DNA of 64,000 nt from the NCBI GenBank assembly GCA_018697195.1, contig JAGMWU010000042.1:186001-250000 (forward strand). The letters run 5' to 3'. Made by a program: the position numbers and the translations under genes. A model generated the notes under the pieces. It searched no databases. It had not been told where the DNA came from and was given only the letters and a program-made list of their open reading frames with translations. Below are positions 25,493 to 38,267 of the stretch, piece after piece; the first letter of the stretch is position 1; each line of letters starts with the position of its first letter. The stretch is from Certhia americana. Its lineage: Eukaryota > Chordata > Aves > Passeriformes > Certhiidae.

Positions 25493-28400
25493 AACATAAA
25501 GTCATATTATTAGTTCCACTCACATTTCATGCAAGATGACCTGCTCTGCTTTTAACAGACCTGACTGCCACTTGCAGTTGGAAAGGTTTTACCCAATGAC
25601 CTCTGCTCTGCCAACACAAGACTATATCAGTATCCTACTTGAAAGGTATCAGATGAGTGTGACACAAAAACCTTCAGTGAACACTATTCTAGTGTTCAGT
25701 TTTAAGATATACATAACAGAAATGACGTTGAGCTTTGGCTTCCTTTCAGCTGAAATAACAAAAAATTCTTCCTGCTGACTATAGCCTCATAAAATAACAT
25801 TTAAATGTCAACAACATATTATTGGTACAAAACACAGGTTGGCCAATAGTGTGAAAATCCCCAGGGACACTCTCTTTGCAGATAGTTCTCTTATATTTGC
25901 AAGCCTTTCAGACTGTTCAATGGGAGCAAAATTCACCCTTTTCCATATGTAACTCAGAATCATTAATTTTCCAAATAAACAAGTCTCCTAAACCAGCATT
26001 GTTAGGAAAGTTATAATGAGACATATAGCTTAGTAACAGGAGAAAAAGCTCCCTTTGTAATTTAAAAAAAGTGGTGCTTCTCATTCTGCTTCTGCACTTT
26101 TTCTTGTGTATGTATATTGTTGCCAGCTCATGGAGAAACTGGCTGTGGGATTTGAACCTCACAGGAGATACAGATGGCTCCTTGATTTACTTATTGGTGA
26201 AATAAAAAGGAATTCTGCCTGTGGACAGAAAAGTGGGGTTTGTTTTTTCTTTTCCATTTGCTGAGGATGAAATCTCCCCTATGAGGAGTGTAGCAATCCT
26301 TGCTGCATTTCTTGCTTGTGTAGCCATCAATGAACGAGCATGCACACAATTGTCCAAACTCAGATTAAATATTGTAAATGACCACAGCATTTTCTTCCTG
26401 GAGCTAAAGCTATGATGTGATCTATGGCCATTTTCCCCTTATTTGGAGGCTGCAGGGTTCATACTCCGGGCACAGCAAAAACACAACACAGAGCTATCAA
26501 GCAAAAGTAATCCTCTTTATTTCAAAACAGATGACTAGCTATTTGCATGGTTAAAAATACCAGAGTTTTCCCTGGGTAATCCGCTAGCCAGTCTGATCTA
26601 CTTTTTTCCCCCCATAATGCTAGGTCATTCTTGGATTAAAAACAAGAGACTCCACCCTTAGAGAAATTTTCTTTAATACCGTCACAACATAAATAAAGAA
26701 AAATGAAAACAAATCACCTAGACCTTCACAACTCATTAGCTTTCTTCCAGTTATATTTTTATATGATGTTGCAAACATTCAATACTGTAAACTTCCTATG
26801 TATGGTAGTTCACCTTCTGCAATTATTAGGTTTTTGCAATTTGAGGTTCCTGCAAGCATAAAAATTGTTTAAAACTCCTGCCTACCAAAGCAAGCAATCT
26901 CCTGACAAGGTGGTGGTAGGCAGAGCTTGCCTCTTTTTGCACACAGAGTGAGGATTTTGGAAAGGAGGCCCAACTTCAGTGGTAATGAGTGAGATCTAGT
27001 GAATATAACTGAATAGCTCAAGGCCCTGGGTGTGACACTGTTAGATATTCATTGTAGGAGTAGATTGATGGCAGGTGAAATAGCTCTCCCTGGCAATTTT
27101 ACAAGTTCTGAAGTTGTATGCTACAGTTGCATGAAGCAAGAAGAAATTAAAGTGCTTGCTTAGCAGTCAGTATAATGACCTAAGCCATCAGATAGATGGT
27201 TTGAGATAAGAATTAATTCTTGGGTAAATGGCAAGTGTTGACAGCAATATTTTTTTCCATCACTTATATACATAAACATCGATTTAATTTTTTTTAATAA
27301 AACGATGATATGAAAAAAAGATGACCTAGAAAGGGAAAAATTTGCCAGAATCAACATATTTCTGAAGCAAATTAAATTATTTTTTTAATTAAAGGGCTCA
27401 CAGCTTAGATTTCTGAGAAATTTCATGCTTACTAGCAATATCACTCTTTTTTGAAGAAAATAAGTGCATACAACCATCAAGCCCATTTTAAGACATATCC
27501 CACACTGAGAAATTACTGGCAAAGTATCTTTTATAACATTGCACTAATATAGATCTCTGGTAACAGCCTTATACAGGCTGTCACTGCTATTCTCTGATGT
27601 AGGAGGGAGACAAGTATGTGAGGCAGCACAGACTGGCAGAGCAGGCTACACACATTACACTTGCCAAGACTCCTGAGGGATGGAGCAAAACCACCATTCA
27701 GCCAGACTCTGAATGCCTGTGGAGCCTGTGCAAGTCTAACAACGATAAACAGTGACACCTAAGGGAAGGAGTGAGCATTTCCCAGGGGAAACAAACATTC
27801 ATGTAAGGAAAGAAAAAACAGCTCTCCAAGTCCTCTCAAAGTTACCTTTGTGATTCTCAGGGTACAAATAAGGTGGGGGGGAAGGCACTCTTAGAAGGGC
27901 AAGTTGTCTATCACACTATCTACCCAGAACAGGAAAACTGACAGAAAAAAAACCCTTCAGCCAAAGCAGCCACTTCCATTGTCACCTAGGGCAGCTTCAG
28001 CCAGCTTTGTCCTATGTGTAGTGTTTAAAAAACCCTGCTATCTAAGAAAATTTTCACACCCAGGACATTGAAAGCACTATAGTGCAATATTGTCAATATT
28101 GTGATTAACACCATATCAATTCCACAGCAAAACAATCTCCTCTGAAAAGGTCAAACAGTTATCTTCTCTGTAGAAGAAATTGTTTCCACATCTGGAAGGA
28201 CCTGTTTGCAGGTTTGTATCACACAGAAACAGAAACTAGAAGCCTCAAGACAATCTAGGTGTTATCAGGGGATCTGTTGTTCTATGACCCATAATACAGG
28301 AGCAGGTTTCTGACTAATTTTCTGCTCCTCAGCTCTGATTACCAGCAGGTCCCCGTGTGTCCCGTTCAGAAACAGTAATGCTTAAAGACGCTGACACCTA

Positions 28401-29398
28401 TAATAGAAAAATGCACTGGCAACACAAGTACGTAACTTTACCAGAGGGCAGAAGACAAAAATCTCCCTTTCTCTCTGGCATTAACACCTTTGAATGTGAT
28501 TTTAGCTCAAGCAATTCCCTGATGATAGAAGTGAGATACTTTAACTGAGAACAAGGCCTCGTTGAACAGTGATGAATACAAGTGTAAGCCCCAGCCTCAC
28601 CATTCTGAAATGTCTTCTGTATGTTACTGTGTCATGTTCTTGTTTGTCCATTTCCCACAATATAGCATCTGTGTGTTTCTCTCTCTTAATGTCACCAAAT
28701 GCTAGTTTACACAGAAGGGCTTGCTTAGGTTCTAGCTAGTTATGTACTGTACAAACACAAATTAACAGCTTACAAAAATTACTTTGCAATCTTTGATATC
28801 TCAGAACATAAAAATAACCCATTTAGTCTCTCCAGAGTTGGTAGCCTAATTGAGGTTTAAGGAAGAGTGCACAAGAGCAGAACAAACATGCTGTGATATA
28901 TCCCAGTACTCCCCCAGCTTCCAATGGTCTGTGACTCGGGGAGCTAACTTCTTCATCTAGAAGTCTAAAATTGTGCTTAACAAACTTAGACTAAATCTTT
29001 CATGATTTTGAACCTGCACAAACTTTTGTCATGCACAATATCCTTTGGAAGCAGACTTCACAGTTCAGATGTACACTATGTGAACACACTGGATTCTGTT
29101 TCTTTGTTTTAAACATCCTGGGAGTTGATTTTGGTGCTTTGCTTCCACAGTCCAGAAAAGACAATGATCATCTGGAACCTATCTCTTCTCTCACTGTTGT
29201 TCATCATTTAATAAATCCTATTTCAATCCCCATCAGCAGACTCCCATAGACCTTGGAGTCATTAGTTCTGTAGTCACTTCTCATACGGAAGTCATCTGGT
29301 GACTTCATTCTTCCTTGTTCCTCTTTCTGCTATGAGCTTCTGAGATCAGAAAACGTATGATATTTGTTTTATCATTCCCAACACCTATCTCCTTTTGG

Positions 29399-29427
29399 TT
29401 ATATATATATATATATATATATATATA
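29399..29427. repeat. (AT)n dinucleotide microsatellite
   Basis: Uninterrupted alternating T and A of about 29 bases. It is self-complementary and likely to be length-variable. Confidence 0.95.
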
Positions 29428-32400
29428 CTCATCACAGAGCACTGCACTTACATTGTCATTAAAATGCTCATAACTACACTCTCTCTTTCCTGTCCGGTAA
29501 CAGCTAATTCAGAACTCTTCATCACATACATAATGCTAGGAGTAATTTTCTTCATCTCCATTGCTGTACCTTTCTCTCCAGTGAATTTAATCTGCCGTTG
29601 TATCACTCCATGTCACAAGACCTTTCTTCATTGCAGAAAGTTTTCTCTTTTACTGCTCTGCACAACTTAATGCCATCAGCAAATGTTCCCACCTCCCTCT
29701 CTACTCTGTTTCCTAGACTGATTGCATTAAATAACATGGGTCTTCATGCAGAACTCGGTGGAATTTGCCAGGTGAAAATCCTACACTGAGAAAACTGAAC
29801 ATTTGTTCCTACCTTCTGTTTCCCATCTTTACAACTGTTACTAATATATGTGAAGACCATTCATTTTATCCTATGGCAGTTTGGCTTCCCTAAGTATTTT
29901 GCAGGGATTTTGAAGAACCTTCTAAAGTCAACATCAAGTAGATCATGTTTGACAGTGGATTCCTTCAGGGAACTACAGTAGAATCATGAGACATGGCTGT
30001 TTCCTGCAGAAGCTACGCTAGCTCTTCCTGAGTACATTTTATTAATCTATGGCTTCCTTCTCCTTCTAGAGACATCAGACTCACCAGTCAGCAATTTTCA
30101 ACTTCTTATCCAAAGTCCTTCTAAAAACTGGTAATGCATTTGCCACCGTCTCTGATACAGAGGCATTCCTCAGTGATAGTTTACATTACACAAGTAGTGT
30201 TTCAACACTACCTGAACAAGCGTTCACTCACTCTTACCCATATATCACTCTTACATCAACTTTTTCAGAATGTCAAAGTAACCTTTGCCTTGATCCTCTC
30301 AGGAATGCCTAGAATCTACACTAGCAACAATTTCTTATTCGAGATTTAAATTTTGTTTCACTCTTTTACATGAAGAAGCCCATCTCCTGTACCAAGAGGG
30401 CCAGCTGAACAAATAAATGTACCCGTACATGGCAGGTGCACTACAAAAAAAAACATCAACCTTTTTGATGTTCATTGAAATCTTGACCACAGCTAAACTG
30501 GGCTAGTTGAATTGGGTCAAATTTTGGTTAAATGGGGAATTAAAGTCAATTTTAGAAGCATGTCTAAGGTAATGTCTTCCACTCACAGAGCAAAAATACC
30601 CATGAAAGAACATTGATTTACATAATACATAAGTTAGGAACTGGATTAAATTAAACTAGTTTGACTGTGAGTATAAAAATTGCATGAGCATATTTAAATT
30701 ACAGCATTGTTCACAGAAATTCAAATAGCAGTTGTATTAACCCAGTCTATTTATATAATAATATAATTTGAAGAGAATTTCCTGTAGGGATTTTAATGAA
30801 TAACTGTATGGAGAATTATAGAAAATTGTATCTTAGTTATTAACAACCGCATGAAATCTGTTCCTATAAATGGTATAGGAACTAGAATTAATTGTGCTGT
30901 GGCATTGCTTTCACCTTGATTCAAATCAATTGGCTTTTTGTAAAGCACAAATATGAAATATTCAATATTTTTTATGATTCATAGAAGATGATGAAGGTAA
31001 GTCACTGCACAATCCAGACTAATCACACTTGGGGCCTGCTAAACTTAGGGGTTTAGCATTTGACAGGTAACTTCCTAACTAATCATGCCTTCAAAATTCA
31101 AGACCCAATAAAGAAAAAGTAAACTGACTTTTCACAGGGCAGAGATGCTAAACTGCCTTCCTTTAAAATAGTAAATTGGTCTTGACAGTGTCCCATTTAA
31201 TCGGGAGTTTTGTGAAATGGACCAAAGGAAAGCTTGGATTTAAACATATTTATTTGGCTAGAGTCAAAAGAGAAACATATTTTTTATCTTCTGCTAATTT
31301 GTATAGAATTTATTTCATTCCTCAAACACTCAAGCAATTCATTACTTGGGGAAAAAAAAAATTATCGCCCCTTTCAAGCTGCCATTTATTGTCAGTTTCC
31401 TAAACTCTACATCCAAGAGTTTTTTCCTTTCCTGATCACACTTCCCCTTATCATCACCCAGTCCTAACTTGCCTTACCTTAGCACTGGCTGATACAATGC
31501 TAATGTCTGATCTGCTCAGTTTGAAAACTAAATTGAGCAGCATAAAGAAACCAAAACCTTTCAGACAGTCATTGCACTTTGCCTACAGAAAAAGAAATAC
31601 GTAATCCCTGCTTCCTTGATCACAGCACTATGGATGAAATATTCTATAATATAGCAGAGGCAAATTCATCAGGTTGCTGCTGATAGAGGCGGAGCAATTG
31701 GCACCTGATGATAAACAGCTCCTCTGTAAATTCAAAGGAAGTCAGCCCCCATGACTCCTGCTAATTTTGTTAGGATCAAGTAGGGACAAGTTGTTCCCAG
31801 CTCCAGTGGTTAGCACAGTATTGATAGTTCTTCCAAAAGAAAATTAGTTCTCCCCATAAGCAGGAGGTCTTGGTCTGAAGAACTTCTACTGAACCACAGA
31901 TGGAGTACAAAAAGCTCTCCTAAGTTATGAAGCACATGGAAGGACTGCAGAACATTCTTGATCTTTTGTTTCCACATAGGAGGAGCACTTCCAGGAGAGT
32001 AGCTGTCCATCTTCTCTGGCAACACCCTCCATGTTCCAGCAGCATAAAATATTAAAGCTATGCAGTATCAGGCAGTGGAGAGCTCACCTCATTTAAGACC
32101 TGGTATTAAAAAAAGACCATCAAGCTGTCATTAGAAATGGAAAATACACTGGAAAGCATTTCAAGGAAAAAAGAATATAGAGCCATGACTAATAGACCAG
32201 CAACATCACAACTAGACAATCAATTGCCACTATCTTTCTGTTTCATTGGAGTTTTAACACAACTAGAGTCTGTAGTAACTCTCATTTAAACTGACCAGAG
32301 TAACCCATATTCAGACTGCTAAACATACAGACTCCCATTTACCTGTCTAAAAATTGTCATTTCTCTAATTTTTCATTCAAGTTCAACAAAAATGAAATGG

Positions 32401-34616
32401 AATCTTCGGTGAAAACTTCTTTTGAAGCAGGGGTGTTATCATTTGTACAGAAAAATTCTGGAAAATTATACAGGGAATAGGAAGCAACTAGGGACTAATA
32501 CTGAATCTAAGACTAAAAGAAAATTGGGCAAAGCAGGCAACAGAATACAAATACACTGAGTATGTTATTGCAGCAAAGAGAAGGGCAGCCAAAACGCAGA
32601 ATGAATTAGAGCAGTCAAATCAGTTAAGAGAAAATTGGATGGGTTATAACAAATCATGAAAAGAATAAAACTGGAGACAACTAAGGACTTTTAATAAATG
32701 AGGAGGCTGCAGAAATTAATGAGGCACATCAAATGTTTGAGATATTGCACTGCTTTAGAAAAAAGTGCCTTCTGTGAGGCAATAGAGCACAGAACTGGAA
32801 AGTCATCAAGTGGTAAAGATATGTAATGCATTGCCCTGACTGAAGGTAAGAGAGGACTTTTAAATCTGTCCATATGTACCTAAAAACTTTTGACTTCAGA
32901 GAGAGGTATTTTTTTTTCAAGACATGCATGCCTTAAGAGATATGAAGGTATGGGAGAAAAGAAAGGCAAATCTGGTACCATTTTAACAAATACAAAAAAA
33001 TTTCTTGTGATTATTGTCAGTAAATTCAGCTCCAATTATGAGCTAAATAATGGAACAGAACTATTTCTTCTGCAGGAGCTGTTTCAACTCTTAAAAGTCA
33101 ATAAATGAGAACAAATAAAGAATATTTATAAAGCCTGTGTTTTTAGAGGTGAGGAGGTGTATCAGTAAATGCAAGAATTACATCTACACTTAAATATTTT
33201 CTAAGTTATAGGAAGCATAAACCTGACTTATTCCTGACAAATGTGACATATTTTACATGTCTTGCCATTAATGACTTGGCAGGGAAGTAAAACAGCATAG
33301 CAATTAAAACTGCCAGAAAAAAAAAATAAATTAGGAAATATTGCAAATACCAGAAAGAACAAAACAAAAAGGCAGAAGACAAAGAGCTCAGAGGCAGGAT
33401 GAAAAAACTGAAAAAAATCCTAAAAGAAAATTTAAACTAGTTTTCAGAACTTAAATTTTTCATTGCCAAAGCATGCAAAAGTGTTGCTAAGAAAACTAAA
33501 GAGGTGAGTAGCAGATATTAAAGATGATCCTTCATCAGTCCTTTTGTCATCCTTTGCCCTACCTCTGCTATTCAAAATCCCTCCCATCTGCCAGGATCCT
33601 TGTATTTCATACCTAGCCCCCATATTCTGTGCCAGTTGGTCTGCCTGACCTGGTCTTGATCTGCCAATCTACACTACAAGGCTGAAATAAAAGTTAGAAG
33701 GCAGAGGGTATAACAATGCTTCCCTCTTCCTGTCATTCACTGACATGCTCTTAGTCAAATTACATCCTGCAGATTTCTTCACCTTTGCAACAGGACTGAA
33801 GGCTAGTAAAAAATGGCTTTCAGAGGGGGTTTTGAGAATTAATTGCTATTACGTGTAGAAGAATTAAACCAAGTGTTACAGTAAAAAAGCCAGAGAACTG
33901 TAACCTTTTGCCTAGTCAGTACACACAACTGTGCTTTCAGCATAGGGATTCTTGTTTGGACTTAGCTGCCTGCTCAGCCATTGTCACTAACATGCACAGT
34001 TCGAGTCTCCTTATTTATTCATCAGTCTTCAGGGAGAAGACTAAAGCCAGCACAGTTAGAATATGACCTTTTTGTTTCAGTCTATATAAATAATGTTATA
34101 GCATTGTATTTCTATCCTCCCTGATGTGAATAGTTTCATGAACTGGACAAAAATAGAAGCTTTCAAAACTTTTGCAGTCACAGATACAGCATCTCCCCTA
34201 GGTGGTTGAGCAGGAAAATGGGCAATTCTAACTCTAAACAGCAAGAAAATACGAATCTGACCTATTTACTCCATGGAAAGGCTATTAGTGGTACTTGTAA
34301 TCCTCATTGATACTGACAGGAAATGCAACATTTCTTTTATACTTCCTCCACATCTTCAAAAAAAGGAGAAAAAAATAATTTTACTCTAGTACTGAAGGGA
34401 ACCGCTCCTGTCTCGAGCTCTTATTTTATCCAGACAGATCAAAATACTTTGGGGGTATTTATGCAAGAATTATCTCTGCTTCACAGATGGAGTATGTGAA
34501 ACAGATTCTGGTGGCTTGTTTAACAGCTTTACATCAAAGAAATGTTGGAACTCTAATTCTCTCTGTATAATTCTTTGCTGCATGATCTTAACAAAGTTGA
34601 ATCTAACTTTGAAGCT

Positions 34617-34694
34617 GGTCCTGCTTTGAATGGGAGGTTGGACAAAATGACCTCTAGACATCTCTTCCAATCTAGTGGCTGCTCTATGATTCTT
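34617..34694 (+). mobile_element. CR1 LINE 3'-end fragment, plus orientation
   Basis: A short 3' terminal piece: GGTCCTGCTTTGAATGGGAG, then GGTTGGACAAAATGACCTC, then CATCTCTTCCAATCTA, ending in CTATGATTCTTG. This matches the order of the CR1 3' end up to the octamer tail. Confidence 0.85.
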
Positions 34695-35478
34695 GTTTCC
34701 TTTGCATCTTTCAACTTTGCAGCCTGAACATACAAATCATCGTGCAGACTTCAAACCCCAGATACAACATATTGGTAGGCTCTGCACAGAGTCTGTGCTT
34801 AATCAGGAACCTAGCAGGACACAGAGTTTTAAACAGCAAAATCCACTCCTTGGCATTCAAGCATCATTGTATGTGTAGAATAACAATTGACTATCATTAC
34901 AAGTTTTAATTAAGTGCTAGCACATAGCCCATCACCATTCTCCACAGCACAGAACAGCCAGCTGTTCTCAATTAGAATTAAGCACCCAAATGTAAATAAG
35001 GGTATCTTATTCGTAAAGAACAAGGTATGTGCAGCAATAAAGATCACAAATCTAGTTTTAAAATACCAGTTTCATTAAAGAACTCTAAGTTTCTCCACTA
35101 GCACTGAACTGGTGAGATCTCTCTCGTGCTGCAGTTTTGTTCAGATGTCTGTCAGCATTCTGTCAAAATGGTTTGGTTTCTCTACTCTGGGAAAACAATT
35201 TGAGAGCACAGAAAATATTAGCTGAGAAGCAGGACAGAATGGATATATTTTAAGACAAAGAGGCAGATGACCTTGTAGTAGGGATCTGAACTGAAACAGC
35301 TGAAAAAAAGAGCTTAATATCTTGTTATATGCCCAGAAGCATTATATAAATTCAAAAATAAAGTTACTCTTACCTAATATTTTGCAAATCATTACACCAG
35401 GTGGCTGGTACCGGTATCTTTTTTGATATCACATTGCTCTGAGTAAGTGTGTTTTACACCAGCTCTGCAAAATTATGA

Positions 35479-35528
35479 TTTTTTTTTTTTTTTTTTTTTT
35501 TTTACAATTTTTTTTACCAATCATTTTA

Positions 35529-35566
<38 letters not shown>

Positions 35567-35595
35567 TTACTCTGACCAGTTATTTTGCAAGTCCT
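35479..35595. repeat. Two diverged tandem units each with a long poly-T tract
   Basis: Unit 1 is about 25 T followed by ACAATTTTTTTTACCAAT and CATTTTAAAA. Unit 2 is about 30 T followed by ACAATTACTCTGACCAGT and TATTTTGCAAG. The sequences after the poly-T tracts align with each other, which suggests an old tandem duplication of roughly 60 bases rather than two independent T runs. Confidence 0.65.
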
Positions 35596-37017
35596 CTGTT
35601 TTTTTGTTGATGTAGCTGTGTTTTCATAATTATCTCATTTGCCTTTTAGCAAGGACAACATCTTCTGATTTGTCTGATGCCTGGGGTTTTGCTGACCCTT
35701 TCAAGCTTCAGCATTCTTGTCTTGTTCCTACTTTCTCTGCAATGTTTGTAAAAGATTCTTAAAACTTTTCCCTTATAACCTCTTAAAAAGTTATTTCAGC
35801 TATTTTAATTTTAACTTTCTTTCAAATTAATATTTAGAAAATTTAATGTAATGTAATGTCATTTTTGCAACTCAGCTACAGTACTGTTCCCTAAGAAGCA
35901 GAAAGTGATTTCTTTAGTCTTTTTAATTCTTATTTTTAACCTTCTATTTCAGTATTGCTTGTTTCTTCCAGCTTTGTTTTCCCTTAGAAGTTCAACAAAC
36001 TATTTAACCACAACAGCAAACCACAAAACCCACCTTTGATGAGATTAATAAGTAGTCTGGAATCTGTGAAGTATTTCTCCATTTACAGCTAAAAATCAAT
36101 TAAAATGTCTTTTAATGTACAACCTTTTGAACTTGGGTGCACTTGATTAAACAGCTACCACCACTTGCAGTCCTCCCTTCTACAAAAAATTTCCCCCATA
36201 AAAATCTTATTAAGTTCTTTATTATTAAAAAATAATAAAGAGGTTCTGACAGGTTCTGTCAGTTTTACCTCTGCTGCTTAAAGCTGACCCTTCCTCAGGT
36301 CTCTTTGTCTCTGAAAAAAGTTAATTTACCTGTCAGCTTCCTCTGTTCTCTTCCTGAGGTATTATCTGTGGTACTGTGCTTGCTAGTGAATTAATCAACT
36401 ACAACACACTCTGAACTGTGTCATTGGTGTAGTTTTACAGGCTTGCTTTTCTTGATTTTTTTAATAATAAAGAACCAAACACAATCTCTGCTTCCTTTGA
36501 GAAGAGGAACAAGGCAATCAGGGATATTTCTCCTGCAAATAGCTCTGACTCCTTTGGAGAAGCAGCTACCTTGTGTCACAGCCTCTAGGGCCTCATGCAA
36601 AAGAAACTATGAACATCCTTTTTGTAATTTTTTTTTTTTTAAATACTTAATTTCCCTCTGTTTTGCATCAGAGAAAAAGCATCCTAAGGAGCAGTAGCCT
36701 GTAAGGGTAAGCCTGCATATTTACTAGCTTCAGAGAAAGGTAGAAAGAGTTGCGATTTTTTTCTTTAAACTGGAATTTAGAGCTGCTTTTTTACCTTCAC
36801 TTGTATTATTTTCCTGTTGATCTGCTGCCATTGTAAATAATTCACAATACATAAAAATGTAAAGATGAAAGGGCTCTGGGGAAAAGGAAACACAAGTTCA
36901 AGGTCTAGAAGTATTGCTGTACTAATTCCCTGTTTTAAAATGAGAATAAAATGTCCTTCCTTCTTCCCTTCTTCTTTCTGGCCTGCTTTAAATGTAAACT
37001 CTTTGGGTACTAGACAT

Positions 37018-37061
37018 TACATATATATATATTTGTATATATATATGTATATACACACACA
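37018..37061. repeat. (TA)n and (CA)n simple repeat
   Basis: TATA runs interrupted by TTTG and TG, ending in a short ACACACAC stretch, immediately upstream of a CR1 3' fragment. Confidence 0.85.
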
Positions 37062-37084
37062 TTCAATCTGGTTGATGAAAATCT

Positions 37085-37171
37085 CCCTGCTCATTGCAGA
37101 GGGCATTGGATTGGGTGACTGGATGACCTTTAAAGCTCCCTTTCAACCCAAAATGCTCTATGATTTTATGA
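37085..37171 (+). mobile_element. CR1 LINE 3'-end fragment, plus orientation
   Basis: Reads CCCTGCTCATTGCAGAGGGC, then ATTGGATTGGGTGACTGGAT, then GACCTTTAAAGCTCCCTTTC, then CAACCCAAAATGCTCTATGA, corresponding to the CR1 3' terminus. A short TATGATTTTATG tail replaces the usual ATTCTRTG octamers. Confidence 0.88.
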
Positions 37172-38059
37172 TATGTTTGGATATCACTTTTTAAAACTCA
37201 TTACTCTCAGCTAGAGCCTGCACTTGTGCAATAGCAATAAGGCAACAAGAATTCCCCCAGTGCCTTCCAAATGTTATTTTTCTGAATTGCACAAAGAGAT
37301 GGGTCTAGATTCATCAAGTTTAATGCATTACGTTGTTGTCTACATCATTAAGTAACCTTTCCCCATGCCTTTATGTTTTTTTACCATCAGAAACATACAA
37401 AACACAAATCACCTACTTATTTTCAGTATATAACAGCGCATAGACTGAGATATGGCTAGCTAGACCCAATTTGTGAGCTACAGAATTCTGTGGTTATGTA
37501 TACGCTCTTCTTGCAGCCCTTCCTAGCTCTCAGTAGAGACATGTCCAATAATTTTCTGTGAAACAGCTTAACCCACCAGAGAACTGAAGAGGAGCAGGAC
37601 AGCAACAGGTAACCCAGTACTCACCAGCAACAGAGATACAAAGGTACAGTAGTCAAGCAATCTTCTCTAAAAGGAATATTTAGGATAAAAGTGGGAGATA
37701 GTTTATTTTTTCTGTTTTTACTGGGCAGGTGTTTGTTGGTTTTTTCCTAATAGACAAAGAACTGTACTCCAGAAAATATTATTTAAATTTGTCCTTTTTA
37801 TTGCTGTTAAATGTCTTAGGTACCAAATGCATTCCTTAATTTAAGAAAAGAGATAAAAAAGGAAGAAACAACTAAGCTGCATAATAGGATACAAACACAC
37901 AATTAGCTAAAAAAACCTGACGTGTTTGGAAATGGTGTTCTTTTCACCTTTAATTCTCTCTTATAACAATACAAAAATTCTCTTCCTGCAAATATTAACC
38001 TATAGTCATAAAACTTACATTTCTAACATAAATAAGTAAAAGTCCTCCACATCCTCGAA

Positions 38060-38267
38060 TTACCCACAAGATGGCAGAATAATCTGACCAAACCCGACAT
38101 CGGTACCACCAGTCTTCCCTTGACTACAAGCACAGCTCTCAGAAGATGACTTTTCCTCAGATCCTGACAAAACCCCACCATTCAGCACTGGCCGAGCAGA
38201 ATTTAACCATGTATCATCTATAAAGACAGATGTTGCAAAGTCGTTGCCACCTTTTTCCCCCACACTT
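38060..38267 (-). other. Candidate exon or retropseudogene fragment (unproven) on minus strand
   Basis: Minus-strand reading gives about 69 codons open from a splice-acceptor-like site (pyrimidine run CCTTTCTCCCTTCTGTAAG, AG at 38269-38268) to a TAA at 38062-38060. A weak donor (GG|GTAATT) overlaps the stop. The conceptual peptide has a plausible soluble composition, with segments FATSVFIDDTWLNSARPVL and GGTDVGFGQIILPSCG, and an acidic Ser-rich middle with two Cys. The stretch is richer in G, C and CpG than its surroundings. I do not recognise the family. It could be a terminal exon, a pseudogene piece or chance. Confidence 0.25.

Larger units (their letters stand above)
19751..34616. other. 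AT-rich intergenic region without recognisable genes
   Basis: About 15 kb with no recognisable gene or well-preserved transposon. Low-complexity items include an A/C-rich stretch (25405-25492) and an (AT)n run (29399-29427). A small symmetric element (GCACTATAGTGC, 28074-28085) is followed by two CAATATTG copies. The open frame at 28357-28548 (plus) and the splice-bounded minus-strand stretch at 22183-22301 are the only parts that look faintly exon-like. Confidence 0.6.
34695..37084. other. Non-coding stretch between CR1 fragments
   Basis: No gene recognised. It contains two long poly-T tracts in a locally duplicated unit (35479-35595), a hairpin-capable AT element (CTTTATTATT, loop AAAA, AATAATAAAG at 36217-36240) followed by a near-direct repeat AGGTTCTG at 36241 and 36251, and a (TA)n/(CA)n run (37018-37061). 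Confidence 0.6.

Noticed and set aside
28357..28548. 63-codon plus-strand frame with protein-like composition
   Set aside because: The start codon in the frame is not ATG, acceptor and donor candidates are weak, and no family is recognised.
29399..29427. Perfect self-complementary (AT)n as a possible cruciform
   Set aside because: Trivial consequence of a dinucleotide repeat.
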